NCBI RefSeq assembly: GCF_029143285.1
Contig: NZ_JAPDSH010000005.1
Coordinates: forward strand, 62,001-126,000
Direction of reading: 5' to 3'
Origin: Vagococcus proximus
GTDB taxonomy: Bacteria > Bacillota > Bacilli > Lactobacillales > Vagococcaceae
DNA: 64,000 nt
This document shows, in pieces, positions 22,336-31,518 of this stretch. A program made the translations under genes and the position numbers. The notes below the pieces were generated by a model. It was not told the origin of the DNA, did not search any database, and saw only the letters and a program-made list of their open reading frames with translations. How positions within the stretch are numbered: the first letter of the stretch is position 1; each line of letters begins with the position of its first letter.

Positions 22336-22470
22336 AAAGGGAATAATGAAAATTAGTAGTATAACTAGCTTTTTGATAGGATAGCCCCCTTCCTCAAGGA
22401 TAATGTAACATAGACAGTGTGGAAATCATGTAACAACTATATTAAATAACAGGTCGCCTAACTAGCACTC

Positions 22471-23550
22471 TTAATTTGAAAAAGGGGCTTCTAAAAATGT
22501 TATCTCTTGATTAGTCGCATTAACTCTTACTTTAATCCCAAGGGGTAAGACACAACGTGGTGTAGCATGACCAAAGTTTACATTATAGAGAATTGGAAGC
22601 GAGTCATCGTCAATAACTTCTATGACTATATCTTTATAGTCATCATAAAAAATCTCGTCTTGTGGTTTTCCAAATAGGATGCCATTAATAACGTTAAAGA
22701 CGCCTATTTCTTTAAGTTTTAAAAGCATCTTCCTTAATACTTCAGGATTTTCTTTAACCTCAGAGGTTTCTAAGACTAATATTTTGTTAGTCCAACTTTC
22801 TAATGAGGGGAAAACGCCATATTTATTAATAATGCCTGGCTCATTTGGATGAGTATCAGGTGTTAACATATCGTATAGGCTATCAATACAGCCTCCAAGT
22901 AACCGACCTTCAAAAATCGGTTGACCTTGTAATAATTCATACCCTTTAGGGTCAGGGTGACAGATTCGTTCAACTCCAATTGAGTTAGCAGAAAAATCTT
23001 GTCGTTCTTCATACCAATACTCGCTAGGTGTTATTTTTTTATACTCATTAGAGTCTGCCAAATAATATTTAAAGTGGCTTTCTGTGTAGGACAGCATATT
23101 ATCACTAATTTCACCTAAATCAGGTATCAAAGACATACCGTAGTAAGTTGTTAGGCCTAGTTTATAAAACATTAGATGATTTATTGTAGTATCTGAAAAG
23201 CCAGTAAATACTTTAGGCTTAGTTTTAACAAGTTCTATAAACTCTTTGTTTTCAAGTAAGTAAGGTAATGTCTTATAAGTGTCATCTCCACCAATCGCAC
23301 AAATAATCCCTTTTATCGAATCATCACGAAAGGCTTGTATTAAATCATCTGCCCGTTTATTAGGATTCTTTTCTAAATAGTCAATTCCTTTCAAGCTATT
23401 CTCCATACAAACAGGCTCTAACCCAAATTCTCTAAGTCTTTTAATCCCAATAGTTAAATTATGTTGAACAAACGATTCACCAAGTAGTCCTCTAGATAAA
23501 CTGACAATCGCAACCTTATCTCCTTTTTCTAAACGGTTAGCTTTTAGCAT
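22471..23550 (-). CDS. S66 family peptidase, LD-carboxypeptidase/MccF-like
   Basis: A 359-residue serine peptidase-fold protein. S66 enzymes include LD-carboxypeptidase, which trims the murein tetrapeptide, and MccF, which detoxifies microcin C by cleaving its amide. The N-terminal KGDKVAIVSLSRG, the GAIGGDDTYK-like strand (CAIGGDDTY) and the Ser nucleophile in GFSDTTINHL fit the family. GGCIDSL and GHATPR carry the expected acidic and His region. The long insertion with LLQGQPIFEGRLLGGC favours the MccF branch. The start ATG 23550 follows GAGGTG. It diverges from the levR-like gene. Confidence 0.85.
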   Translation of the reverse strand: MLKANRLEKGDKVAIVSLSRGLLGESFVQHNLTIGIKRLREFGLEPVCMENSLKGIDYLEKNPNKRADDLIQAFRDDSIKGIICAIGGDDTYKTLPYLLENKEFIELVKTKPKVFTGFSDTTINHLMFYKLGLTTYYGMSLIPDLGEISDNMLSYTESHFKYYLADSNEYKKITPSEYWYEERQDFSANSIGVERICHPDPKGYELLQGQPIFEGRLLGGCIDSLYDMLTPDTHPNEPGIINKYGVFPSLESWTNKILVLETSEVKENPEVLRKMLLKLKEIGVFNVINGILFGKPQDEIFYDDYKDIVIEVIDDDSLPILYNVNFGHATPRCVLPLGIKVRVNATNQEITFLEAPFSN

Positions 23551-23678
23551 AGTAGACACCTCGTTTCTTTTGTTTAAGAGTAACATATTTTGTAAAAGAA
23601 TTTTCTTGAGTGTTAAATTTCTTAAATAGCAGTAGAAGCAGCTTAAAAAGTAAAATAGATGAACTAAAAAATTATTTA

Positions 23679-23706
23679 TTGACATTTGAATTTGCTTTCG
23701 TATGAT
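23679..23706 (+). promoter_or_regulatory. Sigma-A promoter of the LevR-type regulator
   Basis: TTGACA (23679-23684), 16 nt, TATGAT (23701-23706), only 19 nt before the GTG start, giving a very short leader. AGGGGAGGTG overlaps the expected transcript start region. Confidence 0.6.
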
Positions 23707-23724
23707 TAAGGGGAGGTGAGAACC

Positions 23725-26496
23725 GTGAAGGTAAAATTAGTAGAGTACTTGGAAAATCAAACGGCATTTTTAAATCTAGATAATTTAGATGAAGTATTTA
23801 CAGCTCAAAAATTAGCAGAAGTATTTGAAGTTAAAAGAAATACGATAAGTCATTATTTAAATCAATTAAATGATGAGGGAGTATTAGTCAAAATTAACTC
23901 TCGTCCGGTATATTATTTTCATAAAGTAGCTTTTGAAAATCAGTTTTTTCTATTACAGCATGACTTTTATCAAACAGTTGAAGATTTAGAAAAAGAGAAG
24001 CCACTATTTGAAAAAAAACAGGATTTGTTTTCTTTACTTATAGGTCATGATAAAAGCTTGTCACGGAGTATTGAACAGATAAAAACTGCTTTAAACTATC
24101 CAGAAAATGGTTTGCCTGTCTTATTAACGGGAGAAAGTGGGACTGGAAAAAGCTTTTTAGTTAATTTAATTTATAAATATTGTATAGAAAATGGTCTAAT
24201 TGAGGAAAAATCGTCAATCATAACGGTTAATTGTGCTCAATATGCTAATAACCCTGAGCTTTTGACGAGTAATTTATTTGGTCATATTAAAGGAGCTTTT
24301 ACTGGGGCAGAAGAATCTCGTATTGGCGCTTTTGAAGCAGCTGATGGAGGTATTCTTTTCCTAGATGAGGTACATCGTTTGAATGCCGAAAGTCAAGAGA
24401 AGTTATTTACGTACCTTGATCAAGGTGTTATCTATAGGATGGGGGAGACGGATACCGGGATCCCAATAAAAACCCGCTTGTTTTTTGCAACAACAGAAGA
24501 GTTAGAAAGTACTTTTTTAACGACATTTATTCGTCGCATTCCGATTCAAATTGAGCTACCAAGCTTAGAATCACGTGGTCGAAATGAGCGCTTGGAACTT
24601 GTCTATTCTTTTTTGGTTAGTGAGCAGAGGAAAATTAGAAAAAAATTGCGAGTGTCAGGTCAAGTGTTAACATTATTCACCAACGGCAATTTTAATGGAA
24701 ACATAGGGGAATTGAAAAATAATGTTAAAGTAGCGGTTGCTGAAGCATTTTCTCAACAACATGCTAAGGAAGAGATTTATGTTACGATTCATCACTTGGC
24801 AGATAAGTTATTAGTCAATAGAAGTTTATCTCTTCAGACGGTTAATCAAGAAGAAGTCGTTATTGATGAGATGACATCAGCCGAGCAAATAATTGAAAAA
24901 ACAACACCAAAGCAGCAACGAATTATGACGGTATTTGAAAGGATTTTGACTGAATTTCAAGCAAACAAACAGAATTTATCGGTTTGTGAGGTTCAATTAA
25001 AGCAGGAAGTTGATAATTTGTTTGACTTATTATTGTTTGAAACGGATCGGCAACAAAAGCATGAAATGTTACTTTATTTAACGCAGTATATCCGGGATAC
25101 ATTTAAACAGATGGAGACCTCTTATCAAATTAAGTTTAATGGTAATAGTATATATGCTATTAGCTATTATCTTTTTCAAAGAGGTGCTATAAAATGGTAC
25201 CCAGAAGATCCGGAAATTAATTCACTGGTTAGGGAGCTGGAGACTCAAATTGAGACGGCTCATCCGACTAGTTACAGCTATGTTAATCGGATATTGGAGT
25301 TGTGTCAGCCTAAGCTAGATTTAGATGTGACACCAATGGATAAGATTTTTTTAACACTTTATTTAAAAAAGGATGACTGGACAAAGGAATTAGGAATACC
25401 TAAAGCTATTATTGTGGCGCATGGATACGCAACTGCTAGCAGCATTGCTAATGTAAGTAATCGTTTTTTGGGCAAAGATATTTTTGAATCATTTGATATG
25501 CCTTTGGATGTAACCCCACAACAAATTGCGGAAGAAATTATAGAATATAGTGAAACAAATGATATATCTAATGGGTTAGTAATTTTAGTTGATATGGGCT
25601 CTTTAAAAGAAATTTACCAATATTTTCCTAAGCAAATCACTACTCCAATCGTAATAATGAATAATGTAACAACACCACTAGCGATTTCCGTGGGAGAAAA
25701 CATTCAGAAGAAACAGGACTTAGAAACGATGATTGAAAAAGCAACGGAGAGAGCACCATTAGATTGGGAAATTATTTATCCAGAGAAAAATAAAACGAAA
25801 GGGATTATTACCACATGTTTGACTGGTATCGGAACAGCGACACATATTAGTCATTTATTAGAAAAAAGTTTACCAAGTTATAGAGATTTGAGAATATTAC
25901 CGTATGAATACCAGCATTTACTTACTAAAAAAACGGAAGAAACAATCTTTTCAATGTATGATATCATTGGAATTGTTGGTACAGCAAATCCAGAAATTAA
26001 AGAGATTCCGTTCTTATCGCTTGAAGAGTTAATTGCCGGAGATGAAGCTCAACAGATTTCTAGTTGGTTGCATAATGTTTTATCATCAGAAGAAATTGCT
26101 ATTTTTAATACAAATATTATCCGCAATTTTTCTTTGGAAAAAGTTATAGATTCCGTTACAATTTTAGATACGGAAAAGGTGATGAGTGAGATTGAGTTGT
26201 TTATGCGAGATCTTGAAATTGAAGCGCAAATAGTAATTGGTAATGCTCAGAAATTAGCGTTGTTCGTCCATGTTAGTTGCTTGATCGAACGATTAATTCG
26301 TAATATACCAATTGAAAATTATAGTGGCTATGAAGAATTAGCCCAGTGTCAAAAAAGTTATTTAGCAGCGATTAAAAAGACTTTTAGTGTCATTGAAGCG
26401 AACTATAGTGTCAAAATACCAGATTCTGAAATAGCTTACATCTATGATATTATATTTAGAAAGACTGATAAATTAATAAAAGATGATGAGTTTTAA
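23725..26496 (+). CDS. LevR/GfrR-type sigma-54-dependent PTS operon activator
   Basis: A 923-residue enhancer-binding protein. In order: an N-terminal winged helix (about 1-75); an AAA+ domain with Walker A GESGTGKSF (136-144), the sigma-54-contact loop GAFTGA (about 188) and FLDEVHRL; a first PRD; a mannose-family EIIA-like domain (VAHGYATASS); an EIIB-like segment (TTCLTGIGTAT); and a second PRD. PRD and EII phosphorylation by HPr or the PTS would gate activity. I use GTG 23725 because the GTG at 23716 lies inside the ribosome binding site. The -24/-12 promoter of the following PTS operon is its probable target. Confidence 0.93.
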   Translation: MKVKLVEYLENQTAFLNLDNLDEVFTAQKLAEVFEVKRNTISHYLNQLNDEGVLVKINSRPVYYFHKVAFENQFFLLQHDFYQTVEDLEKEKPLFEKKQDLFSLLIGHDKSLSRSIEQIKTALNYPENGLPVLLTGESGTGKSFLVNLIYKYCIENGLIEEKSSIITVNCAQYANNPELLTSNLFGHIKGAFTGAEESRIGAFEAADGGILFLDEVHRLNAESQEKLFTYLDQGVIYRMGETDTGIPIKTRLFFATTEELESTFLTTFIRRIPIQIELPSLESRGRNERLELVYSFLVSEQRKIRKKLRVSGQVLTLFTNGNFNGNIGELKNNVKVAVAEAFSQQHAKEEIYVTIHHLADKLLVNRSLSLQTVNQEEVVIDEMTSAEQIIEKTTPKQQRIMTVFERILTEFQANKQNLSVCEVQLKQEVDNLFDLLLFETDRQQKHEMLLYLTQYIRDTFKQMETSYQIKFNGNSIYAISYYLFQRGAIKWYPEDPEINSLVRELETQIETAHPTSYSYVNRILELCQPKLDLDVTPMDKIFLTLYLKKDDWTKELGIPKAIIVAHGYATASSIANVSNRFLGKDIFESFDMPLDVTPQQIAEEIIEYSETNDISNGLVILVDMGSLKEIYQYFPKQITTPIVIMNNVTTPLAISVGENIQKKQDLETMIEKATERAPLDWEIIYPEKNKTKGIITTCLTGIGTATHISHLLEKSLPSYRDLRILPYEYQHLLTKKTEETIFSMYDIIGIVGTANPEIKEIPFLSLEELIAGDEAQQISSWLHNVLSSEEIAIFNTNIIRNFSLEKVIDSVTILDTEKVMSEIELFMRDLEIEAQIVIGNAQKLALFVHVSCLIERLIRNIPIENYSGYEELAQCQKSYLAAIKKTFSVIEANYSVKIPDSEIAYIYDIIFRKTDKLIKDDEF

Positions 26497-26543
26497 AAAA
26501 GCAAGTTGCATCCCACTAAATGTGGCACGCAACTTGCTTTTTA
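26496..26543 (+). terminator. Terminator of the LevR-type gene, containing the sigma-54 promoter
   Basis: Arms AAAAGCAAGTTGC and GCAACTTGCTTTT are perfectly complementary, with an inner CCAC / GTGG pair and a T tract. It begins at the levR stop codon. The right arm and loop are the -24/-12 promoter. Confidence 0.88.
26523..26538 (+). promoter_or_regulatory. Sigma-54 (-24/-12) promoter of the PTS-deglycase operon
   Basis: TGGCACGCAACTTGCT fits the consensus TGGCAC-N5-TTGC exactly, with GG and GC ten bases apart. It lies about 40 nt before the first PTS gene and just after the gene for a sigma-54 activator. Transcription would start near 26549. A genome-encoded RpoN is required and is outside the window. 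Confidence 0.88.
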
Positions 26544-26576
26544 TATTGGTGTAAGAAAATGAAAAGAGGTGAAATG

Positions 26577-27002
26577 ATGGAGCGACATATAATTTTAGCA
26601 TCACATGGTAAATTGGCTTCCGGCATGTTAAATTCGTTTGAACTAATTTGTGGTGGTCACCAAACAGTTTCCACATTAGATTGCTATTTGACCGAAGAAT
26701 TTGATCTGGATAAAGAAGTTAGAAGGATTATGAAAGAAAATGAGGACAAAGAATTAATTGTTATTACAGATTTATTTGGCGGCAGTGTCAACAATGAGTT
26801 TCTAACATATATGGGACGTACTGATTATTATTTAGTAGCAGGAATGAATTTACCTTTTTTAATTGAATTCATGACACAAGTAGCTTTTGTTAAATCAGAA
26901 GAAATCGAAACAACATTAAAAGCAATACTTAACAGTTCAAAAGAGACAATTCAGTACTGCAATGACGCTATTCAGAAAGATTTAATTGAAGAAGAATTTT
27001 AA
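26577..27002 (+). CDS. PTS mannose-family IIA component
   Basis: A 141-residue cytoplasmic phosphocarrier. The phosphorylated His is in ILASHGKLASGM (about residue 9), and ITDLFGGSVNNEF is the second family signature. The start is taken as the second of two adjacent ATGs, 5 nt after AGAGGTG; the longer upstream frame would include the promoter. It is the first gene of the sigma-54 operon and is followed by IIB after 20 nt. Confidence 0.92.
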   Translation: MERHIILASHGKLASGMLNSFELICGGHQTVSTLDCYLTEEFDLDKEVRRIMKENEDKELIVITDLFGGSVNNEFLTYMGRTDYYLVAGMNLPFLIEFMTQVAFVKSEEIETTLKAILNSSKETIQYCNDAIQKDLIEEEF

Positions 27003-27022
27003 TTAACTTAGGAGGAATGACA

Positions 27023-27493
27023 ATGATTTTATTAACCCGTGTTGACCACCGACTATTACATGGTCAAGTAGCTTTTTCTTGGACTCAAGGACTGGGAGCA
27101 GATTGTATTTTAATAGCCAATGATGATGTTCCAACTAACGATATTAGGAAAACAACAATCAAGCTAGCTAAGCCTCAAGGCGTTAAATTAGTCATTAAAT
27201 CAATTGATGATGCAATTATCGCTCTACAAAGTGGTGTGACAGATAAATATAAATTATTTGTGGTTGTAGAGTCTATTGCTGATGCTTATAAATTAGCTAC
27301 AGCATTTCCAGAAATGAAACATATTAATTTAGGTGGAATTAAGGCAAAAGATGGAAGCCGTAGTATCGGAAAAGCGGTCAATGTATTACCTGAGGAAGAG
27401 GAACTCTTAAAAAAATTAGTTGAGAGTGGAGTTGATGTTGAGATTCGTCAGGTACCAGGTGATAAAAAAGTTAATGTTCTAGATGTTTTATAA
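27023..27493 (+). CDS. PTS mannose-family IIB component
   Basis: A 156-residue IIB of the mannose/fructose/sorbose family. The phosphorylated His is in TRVDHRLLHGQVAFSW (about residue 13), the hallmark of this group. ATG 27023 is 7 nt after GGAGG; the ATG at 27017 would be only 1 nt from it. It transfers phosphate to the sugar (here probably an Amadori product) on entry through IIC and IID. Confidence 0.92.
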   Translation: MILLTRVDHRLLHGQVAFSWTQGLGADCILIANDDVPTNDIRKTTIKLAKPQGVKLVIKSIDDAIIALQSGVTDKYKLFVVVESIADAYKLATAFPEMKHINLGGIKAKDGSRSIGKAVNVLPEEEELLKKLVESGVDVEIRQVPGDKKVNVLDVL

Positions 27494-27514
27494 AAAAGGA
27501 AAGGTAGTGAGAAG

Positions 27515-28300
27515 ATGGTTATACAAGCAATTCTACTAGGGATAGTTGCTTTTATTGCTCAATCAGAGTATGCATTGGGGACGTCATTATTATCACGTCC
27601 GATTGTAACTGGGCTTTTTGTGGGGTTAGTTCTAGGTGACATTAAAACAGGTATTATTATGGGAGCTACATTGGAATTGGCTTTTATAGGGTCATTTTCA
27701 GTAGGAGCTTCAATTCCACCAGATGTAGTTACAGGAGGAGTTTTAGGGACGGCATTTGCGATAACTGCTGGAGCTGGAACTGAAACAGCACTTTTGTTAG
27801 GTTTACCAATTGCGACATTGACACTTATTTTGAAAAATATCTATTTGGGTCTAGCTGTTCCCATTATGAACCATAAATCAGATGAGTATGCGAAAAAGGG
27901 TGATTACAAAGGAGTCGAGCGTATGCATTTAACAGCTGGTTTTGGTTTATCGTTGATGTTGGGTTTGATTGTGACATTCTCGTTTATGCTTGGTAGTAAA
28001 ACTGTAGGAAATATTTTAGGTATGATTCCTGAATTTATTCAACATGGTTTGGCAGTTGCAACAGGATTAATTCCAGCGCTTGGGTTTGCTATGCTTGCTC
28101 GTTTATTAATCAATAAAGAAGTTGTACCTTATTTCTTTTTAGGTTTTGTTCTGGCATCGTACTTAAATATACCCGTGACTGGTATTGCGATTTTTGGTGC
28201 TATTCTAGCAGTTATCGTTGTAAATATTATGAATGTACGTGGCGCTAAAGGTGTTCAGACTAATGTTGGGGAGGTACTTGATGATGACGAAGACTTCTAA
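27515..28300 (+). CDS. PTS mannose-family IIC permease
   Basis: A 261-residue membrane subunit with about eight hydrophobic segments. The family pattern GLVLGDIKTGIIMGATLELA (about residues 36-55) is clear, followed by the G-A-S-I-P-P-D segment. It overlaps the IID gene by 20 nt. Together with IID it forms the translocation unit. Confidence 0.92.
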   Translation: MVIQAILLGIVAFIAQSEYALGTSLLSRPIVTGLFVGLVLGDIKTGIIMGATLELAFIGSFSVGASIPPDVVTGGVLGTAFAITAGAGTETALLLGLPIATLTLILKNIYLGLAVPIMNHKSDEYAKKGDYKGVERMHLTAGFGLSLMLGLIVTFSFMLGSKTVGNILGMIPEFIQHGLAVATGLIPALGFAMLARLLINKEVVPYFFLGFVLASYLNIPVTGIAIFGAILAVIVVNIMNVRGAKGVQTNVGEVLDDDEDF

Positions 28301-29105
28301 AGAAGAGGTAACTATTACAAAAAAAGATTTAAATAAAGTATTTTGGCGTTCACTTCAAATGGAATTTTCGTGGAACTACGAGCGTCAAATGAATATGGCT
28401 TATGCGTATGCTATGATTCCTATTCTTAAGAAACTTTATAAATCGAAAGAACAAATGGCTGATGCTTTAAAACGGCACTTGGAATTTTTTAATACCACAC
28501 CGCATATTGTGACCTTGATTTTAGGGATTAATGCAGCGATGGAAGAAGAAAATGCTAACGATGAAACGTTTGATACAGCAGCAATAGATAATATTAAAAC
28601 GTCACTAATGGGACCATTAGCTGGTTTAGGAGACTCATTTTTTTGGGGAACGTTGCGATTAATTGCGACAGGGGTTGGGACCTCGCTAGCAATGCAAGGA
28701 AATATTTTAGGACCAATTTTATTCTTATTAATCTTTAATATCCCTCACCTACTGTTTCGTTATTTTGCTACAGGCTGGGGCTATAAGCTTGGGACAGGAT
28801 TTTTGAAAAAAGTTCAAGAAAATGGCATGATGGCCAGCGTAACTTTAGGTGCTTCAATTATTGGGTTAATGGTTGTAGGAGGGATGACAGCTTCCATGAT
28901 TGAAATTAACCTACCTATGAAGATTGGAACCGGAGAAAATGCCGTGACTTTGCAAAGTATTTTTGATGATATTGTACCTAATATTTTAAGTTTAGGAGTT
29001 TTTGGAGCGGTCTTCTATTTATTAAAGAAAGAAGTCAATGCATTAACTATTTTACTTGGCTTGGCTGTAGTTGGTATTTTAGGATCACTGATAGGTCTAT
29101 TTTAG
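28281..29105 (+). CDS. PTS mannose-family IID permease
   Basis: A 274-residue subunit. The characteristic N terminus (ITKKDLNKVFWRSLQMEFSWNYERQ in two parts) and the GPLAGLGDSFFWGTLR motif (about residues 112-127) identify IID. I place the start at ATG 28281, 5 nt after GGGGAGGT. The 28233 frame would extend far into IIC. The gene is followed by the first SIS protein after 11 nt. Confidence 0.92.
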   Translation: MMTKTSKEEVTITKKDLNKVFWRSLQMEFSWNYERQMNMAYAYAMIPILKKLYKSKEQMADALKRHLEFFNTTPHIVTLILGINAAMEEENANDETFDTAAIDNIKTSLMGPLAGLGDSFFWGTLRLIATGVGTSLAMQGNILGPILFLLIFNIPHLLFRYFATGWGYKLGTGFLKKVQENGMMASVTLGASIIGLMVVGGMTASMIEINLPMKIGTGENAVTLQSIFDDIVPNILSLGVFGAVFYLLKKEVNALTILLGLAVVGILGSLIGLF

Positions 29106-29116
29106 GAGGTTAATTA

Positions 29117-30163
29117 ATGGCTACAATGTTAGATTATATCAATGAAGAAGAAGCAATATTAAAACAAATCATGATGAAGTATCAACCCGTTGCAGAACCA
29201 GATTTGGAACAGTTGACAACACTTTTAATTTTGGCAACAGGATCTTCTTATAATGCCTGTTTAGCTGCTAAGGCGACAATGGAGAAAATTGCAAACATTA
29301 GCATTACAATTGAAGAACCGTATAATTTTAATCATTATGGGACTATTCCTAATTCGGTAGATGCAGTTCTTGCAGTATCTCAAAGTGGTAAAAGCGCCTC
29401 AACTATTGATGCGATGGCACATATTAAAGAAAAAGGAAAGCTCACTATCGCTCTAACAGGTAATTCGGAGAGTCCTTTGTCGGACATGGTCGATTATTTA
29501 GTTGATATCGACATGGGAATTGAAACAGTCGGATTTGTGACAAAAGGCTACTCTGCAACTGTCTTGCAATTGATTTTATTGAGTTTAACAATTGGACATA
29601 GTAAGGGGATTGTAGCAGAAAAAATTGATTTTTATCAAAGAGAGTTAGATAAAGTGATTGATAAAATTCCAGAAATTATTGAACAGAGCAACCATTTTTT
29701 TGAACGATATGAAGAACTTTTTAAAGTATCTAGCCGGTATATTGCAATAGGATATGGTCCGAATTGGGGAACGGCTAAAGAGTTTGAAACTAAATTTACG
29801 GAAACTGTTCGGCAACCTTCTCAAGGATTTGAATTAGAAGCTTATATGCATGGGCCTTATTTAGAGGCCAATAATGAACATATATTATTTTTTATTGAAA
29901 CTCCAAGTGTTAATTTAGCTCGTTCCAAGAAATTGCGTGACTACATGAAACCTTATGTGGGGAAAGTACTGACAATTACGACTGAAAAAAGTGTAGATGA
30001 AGGAACTTTAGGTTTGGATATTAATTGTGATGAATTTGTTTCTCAGTTAGCCTTAGTTATACCTTTTCAATTATTGGCATATAAGATTGCTACAACTAAA
30101 GGGATTGATTTAAATCAACGAATATTTGATGATTTTGATCGTATATTACAAAGTAAAATTTAA
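29117..30163 (+). CDS. SIS-domain deglycase, glucoselysine-6-phosphate deglycase (GfrE)-like
   Basis: A 348-residue protein with two SIS (sugar isomerase) domains, as in GlmS-C and the deglycases. LILATGSSYNACLAAKA (about residues 36-52) and VSQSGKSASTIDA carry the phosphosugar-binding loops. A second SIS domain begins near residue 195 (RYIAIGYGPNWGTAKE), with HGPYLE near 253. Following a mannose-family PTS and preceding a FrlB-like gene, it parallels gfrE in Salmonella, where GfrE splits glucoselysine-6-phosphate. The exact substrate is inference; a glucosamine-type isomerase is the alternative. Confidence 0.75.
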   Translation: MATMLDYINEEEAILKQIMMKYQPVAEPDLEQLTTLLILATGSSYNACLAAKATMEKIANISITIEEPYNFNHYGTIPNSVDAVLAVSQSGKSASTIDAMAHIKEKGKLTIALTGNSESPLSDMVDYLVDIDMGIETVGFVTKGYSATVLQLILLSLTIGHSKGIVAEKIDFYQRELDKVIDKIPEIIEQSNHFFERYEELFKVSSRYIAIGYGPNWGTAKEFETKFTETVRQPSQGFELEAYMHGPYLEANNEHILFFIETPSVNLARSKKLRDYMKPYVGKVLTITTEKSVDEGTLGLDINCDEFVSQLALVIPFQLLAYKIATTKGIDLNQRIFDDFDRILQSKI

Positions 30164-30188
30164 AAAATAAAAATAGAGGAGAGATCAC

Positions 30189-31193
30189 ATGTTAAAATTT
30201 AACGAAGCACAACAAATTAAAGATATCGAGGGAGCACTAGCTCTAAGACCACAAGTAGAAAAAATAATCGATGAGGTGTGGGAAAAAGGGTTTGATAATA
30301 TTTTTTATCTAGGAATTGGTGGAACTTATGCGTCTGCTTTACAGGCAGAAACATATATTAAAGGTAAAAGTAATTTGCCTGTTAGTGTTCAACATGCTGC
30401 AGAGTACTATACAACAGGAAATCAACGCTTAACTAAAGAATCATTGGTCATTTTATCATCAGTGACTGGTACTACACAAGAAGTAGTAGAAGCTTTAAAA
30501 GGGATAAAAAAAGTTGGTGCTACATTAGTTGGTTTTATCGACAAAGCAGATAGCCCTTTAGCTGAGCAATGTGATTATGTGATTAGTTATCCTAATCCAG
30601 GAACAGAACAAATAAAATTCTTCATGACTGCTGATCGATTAATGCATAAGAATGGTGAGTTTACAGATTATGATACATACTATGCAGAATTAGAAGCACA
30701 TTTACCAAAAGGTCTTGTTGAAGCTGAAAAGCAAGCTGACGCTTTTGGATTAGAGTTTGCTGAAAAACATCGTCATGATCCAATGCACTACTTTATTGCG
30801 GCGGGAAATCAATGGGGAGCTTGTTATTCGTATGCCATGTGCTATTGGGAAGAGCAAAGTTGGTTGCCATCTAAGTCAATCACAGCACCAGAATTTCTGC
30901 ATGGGACTTTAGAAATTGTTGAAGAAACAACAGCGGTCACTTTATTCTTAGGAGAAGATGAACAACGTCCATTAGCTGAACGAGTAAAAAATCTATTACC
31001 ACGAATTTGCGCGAACTATACGTTAATCGATACGAAAGATTATGCTGTACCGGGGATTAGTGAAAAATACCGTGGACGTATTCTGTCATTCTTATTAATG
31101 CATGCTGTCACTCAAAGAATTGATGCACATGTTGAACAACTGAATTGTCATCCGTTAGATATTAGACGCTATTACCGTCAATTTGATTATTAG
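30189..31193 (+). CDS. SIS-domain deglycase, fructoselysine-6-phosphate deglycase (FrlB/GfrF)-like
   Basis: A 334-residue SIS protein. GIGGTYASALQAETYIKG (about residues 43-60), SSVTGTTQEVVEAL and FLHGTLEIVEE (about residue 236) match FrlB, which has HGPLEIVE at that place. The C terminus HPLDIRRYYRQFDY mirrors the FrlB ending. It would cleave fructoselysine-6-phosphate to glucose-6-phosphate and lysine. Together with the PTS and the preceding SIS protein it completes an Amadori-product utilisation operon. Confidence 0.78.
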   Translation: MLKFNEAQQIKDIEGALALRPQVEKIIDEVWEKGFDNIFYLGIGGTYASALQAETYIKGKSNLPVSVQHAAEYYTTGNQRLTKESLVILSSVTGTTQEVVEALKGIKKVGATLVGFIDKADSPLAEQCDYVISYPNPGTEQIKFFMTADRLMHKNGEFTDYDTYYAELEAHLPKGLVEAEKQADAFGLEFAEKHRHDPMHYFIAAGNQWGACYSYAMCYWEEQSWLPSKSITAPEFLHGTLEIVEETTAVTLFLGEDEQRPLAERVKNLLPRICANYTLIDTKDYAVPGISEKYRGRILSFLLMHAVTQRIDAHVEQLNCHPLDIRRYYRQFDY

Positions 31194-31202
31194 GTCTATT
31201 AA

Positions 31203-31376
31203 AGTACCATTGATCCAATCGGCCTACGTATTTCATTAATGAAATTATACGACCGTTATGAAATCCCATTGTTTGTCTGTGAAAATGGCTTAGGTGCCAA
31301 AGATACAATGACAGAGGATGGTAAAATCCACAACGAGTACCGTATTGATTATTTAAGAAAACATGTTGTCCAAATG
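31203..31376 (+). pseudogene. Fragment of a GH1 6-phospho-beta-glucosidase
   Basis: A 58-codon fragment reading STIDPIGLRISLMKLYDRYE through the nucleophile region FVCENGLGAKD and on to EYRIDYLRKHVVQM is the C-terminal third of a GH1 enzyme. It is not a copy of the gene at 18723. The upstream part is missing and the frame loses homology after 31376. It lies 9 nt after the deglycase stop, so it marks a recombination joint between the sugar operon and the defence island. Confidence 0.85.
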
Positions 31377-31400
31377 GTGAGGAAATTTAAAATAATGCGA

Positions 31401-31436
31401 AACACCACTAAGCGAAAGTTTAGTGGTGTTTTTTTT
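31401..31436 (+). terminator. Terminator after the GH1 fragment
   Basis: AACACCACTAA / TTAGTGGTGTT with an 8-nt loop and eight T. It probably terminates the sigma-54 operon now and the lost GH1 gene originally. Confidence 0.92.
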
Positions 31437-31518
31437 GTATGGAATGATCTGTTTTAGAGAGACATTTTCTTATTTGTAAAAAAATAATAGGTATAATTAA
31501 TACTAGAGAGGTGTGTTC

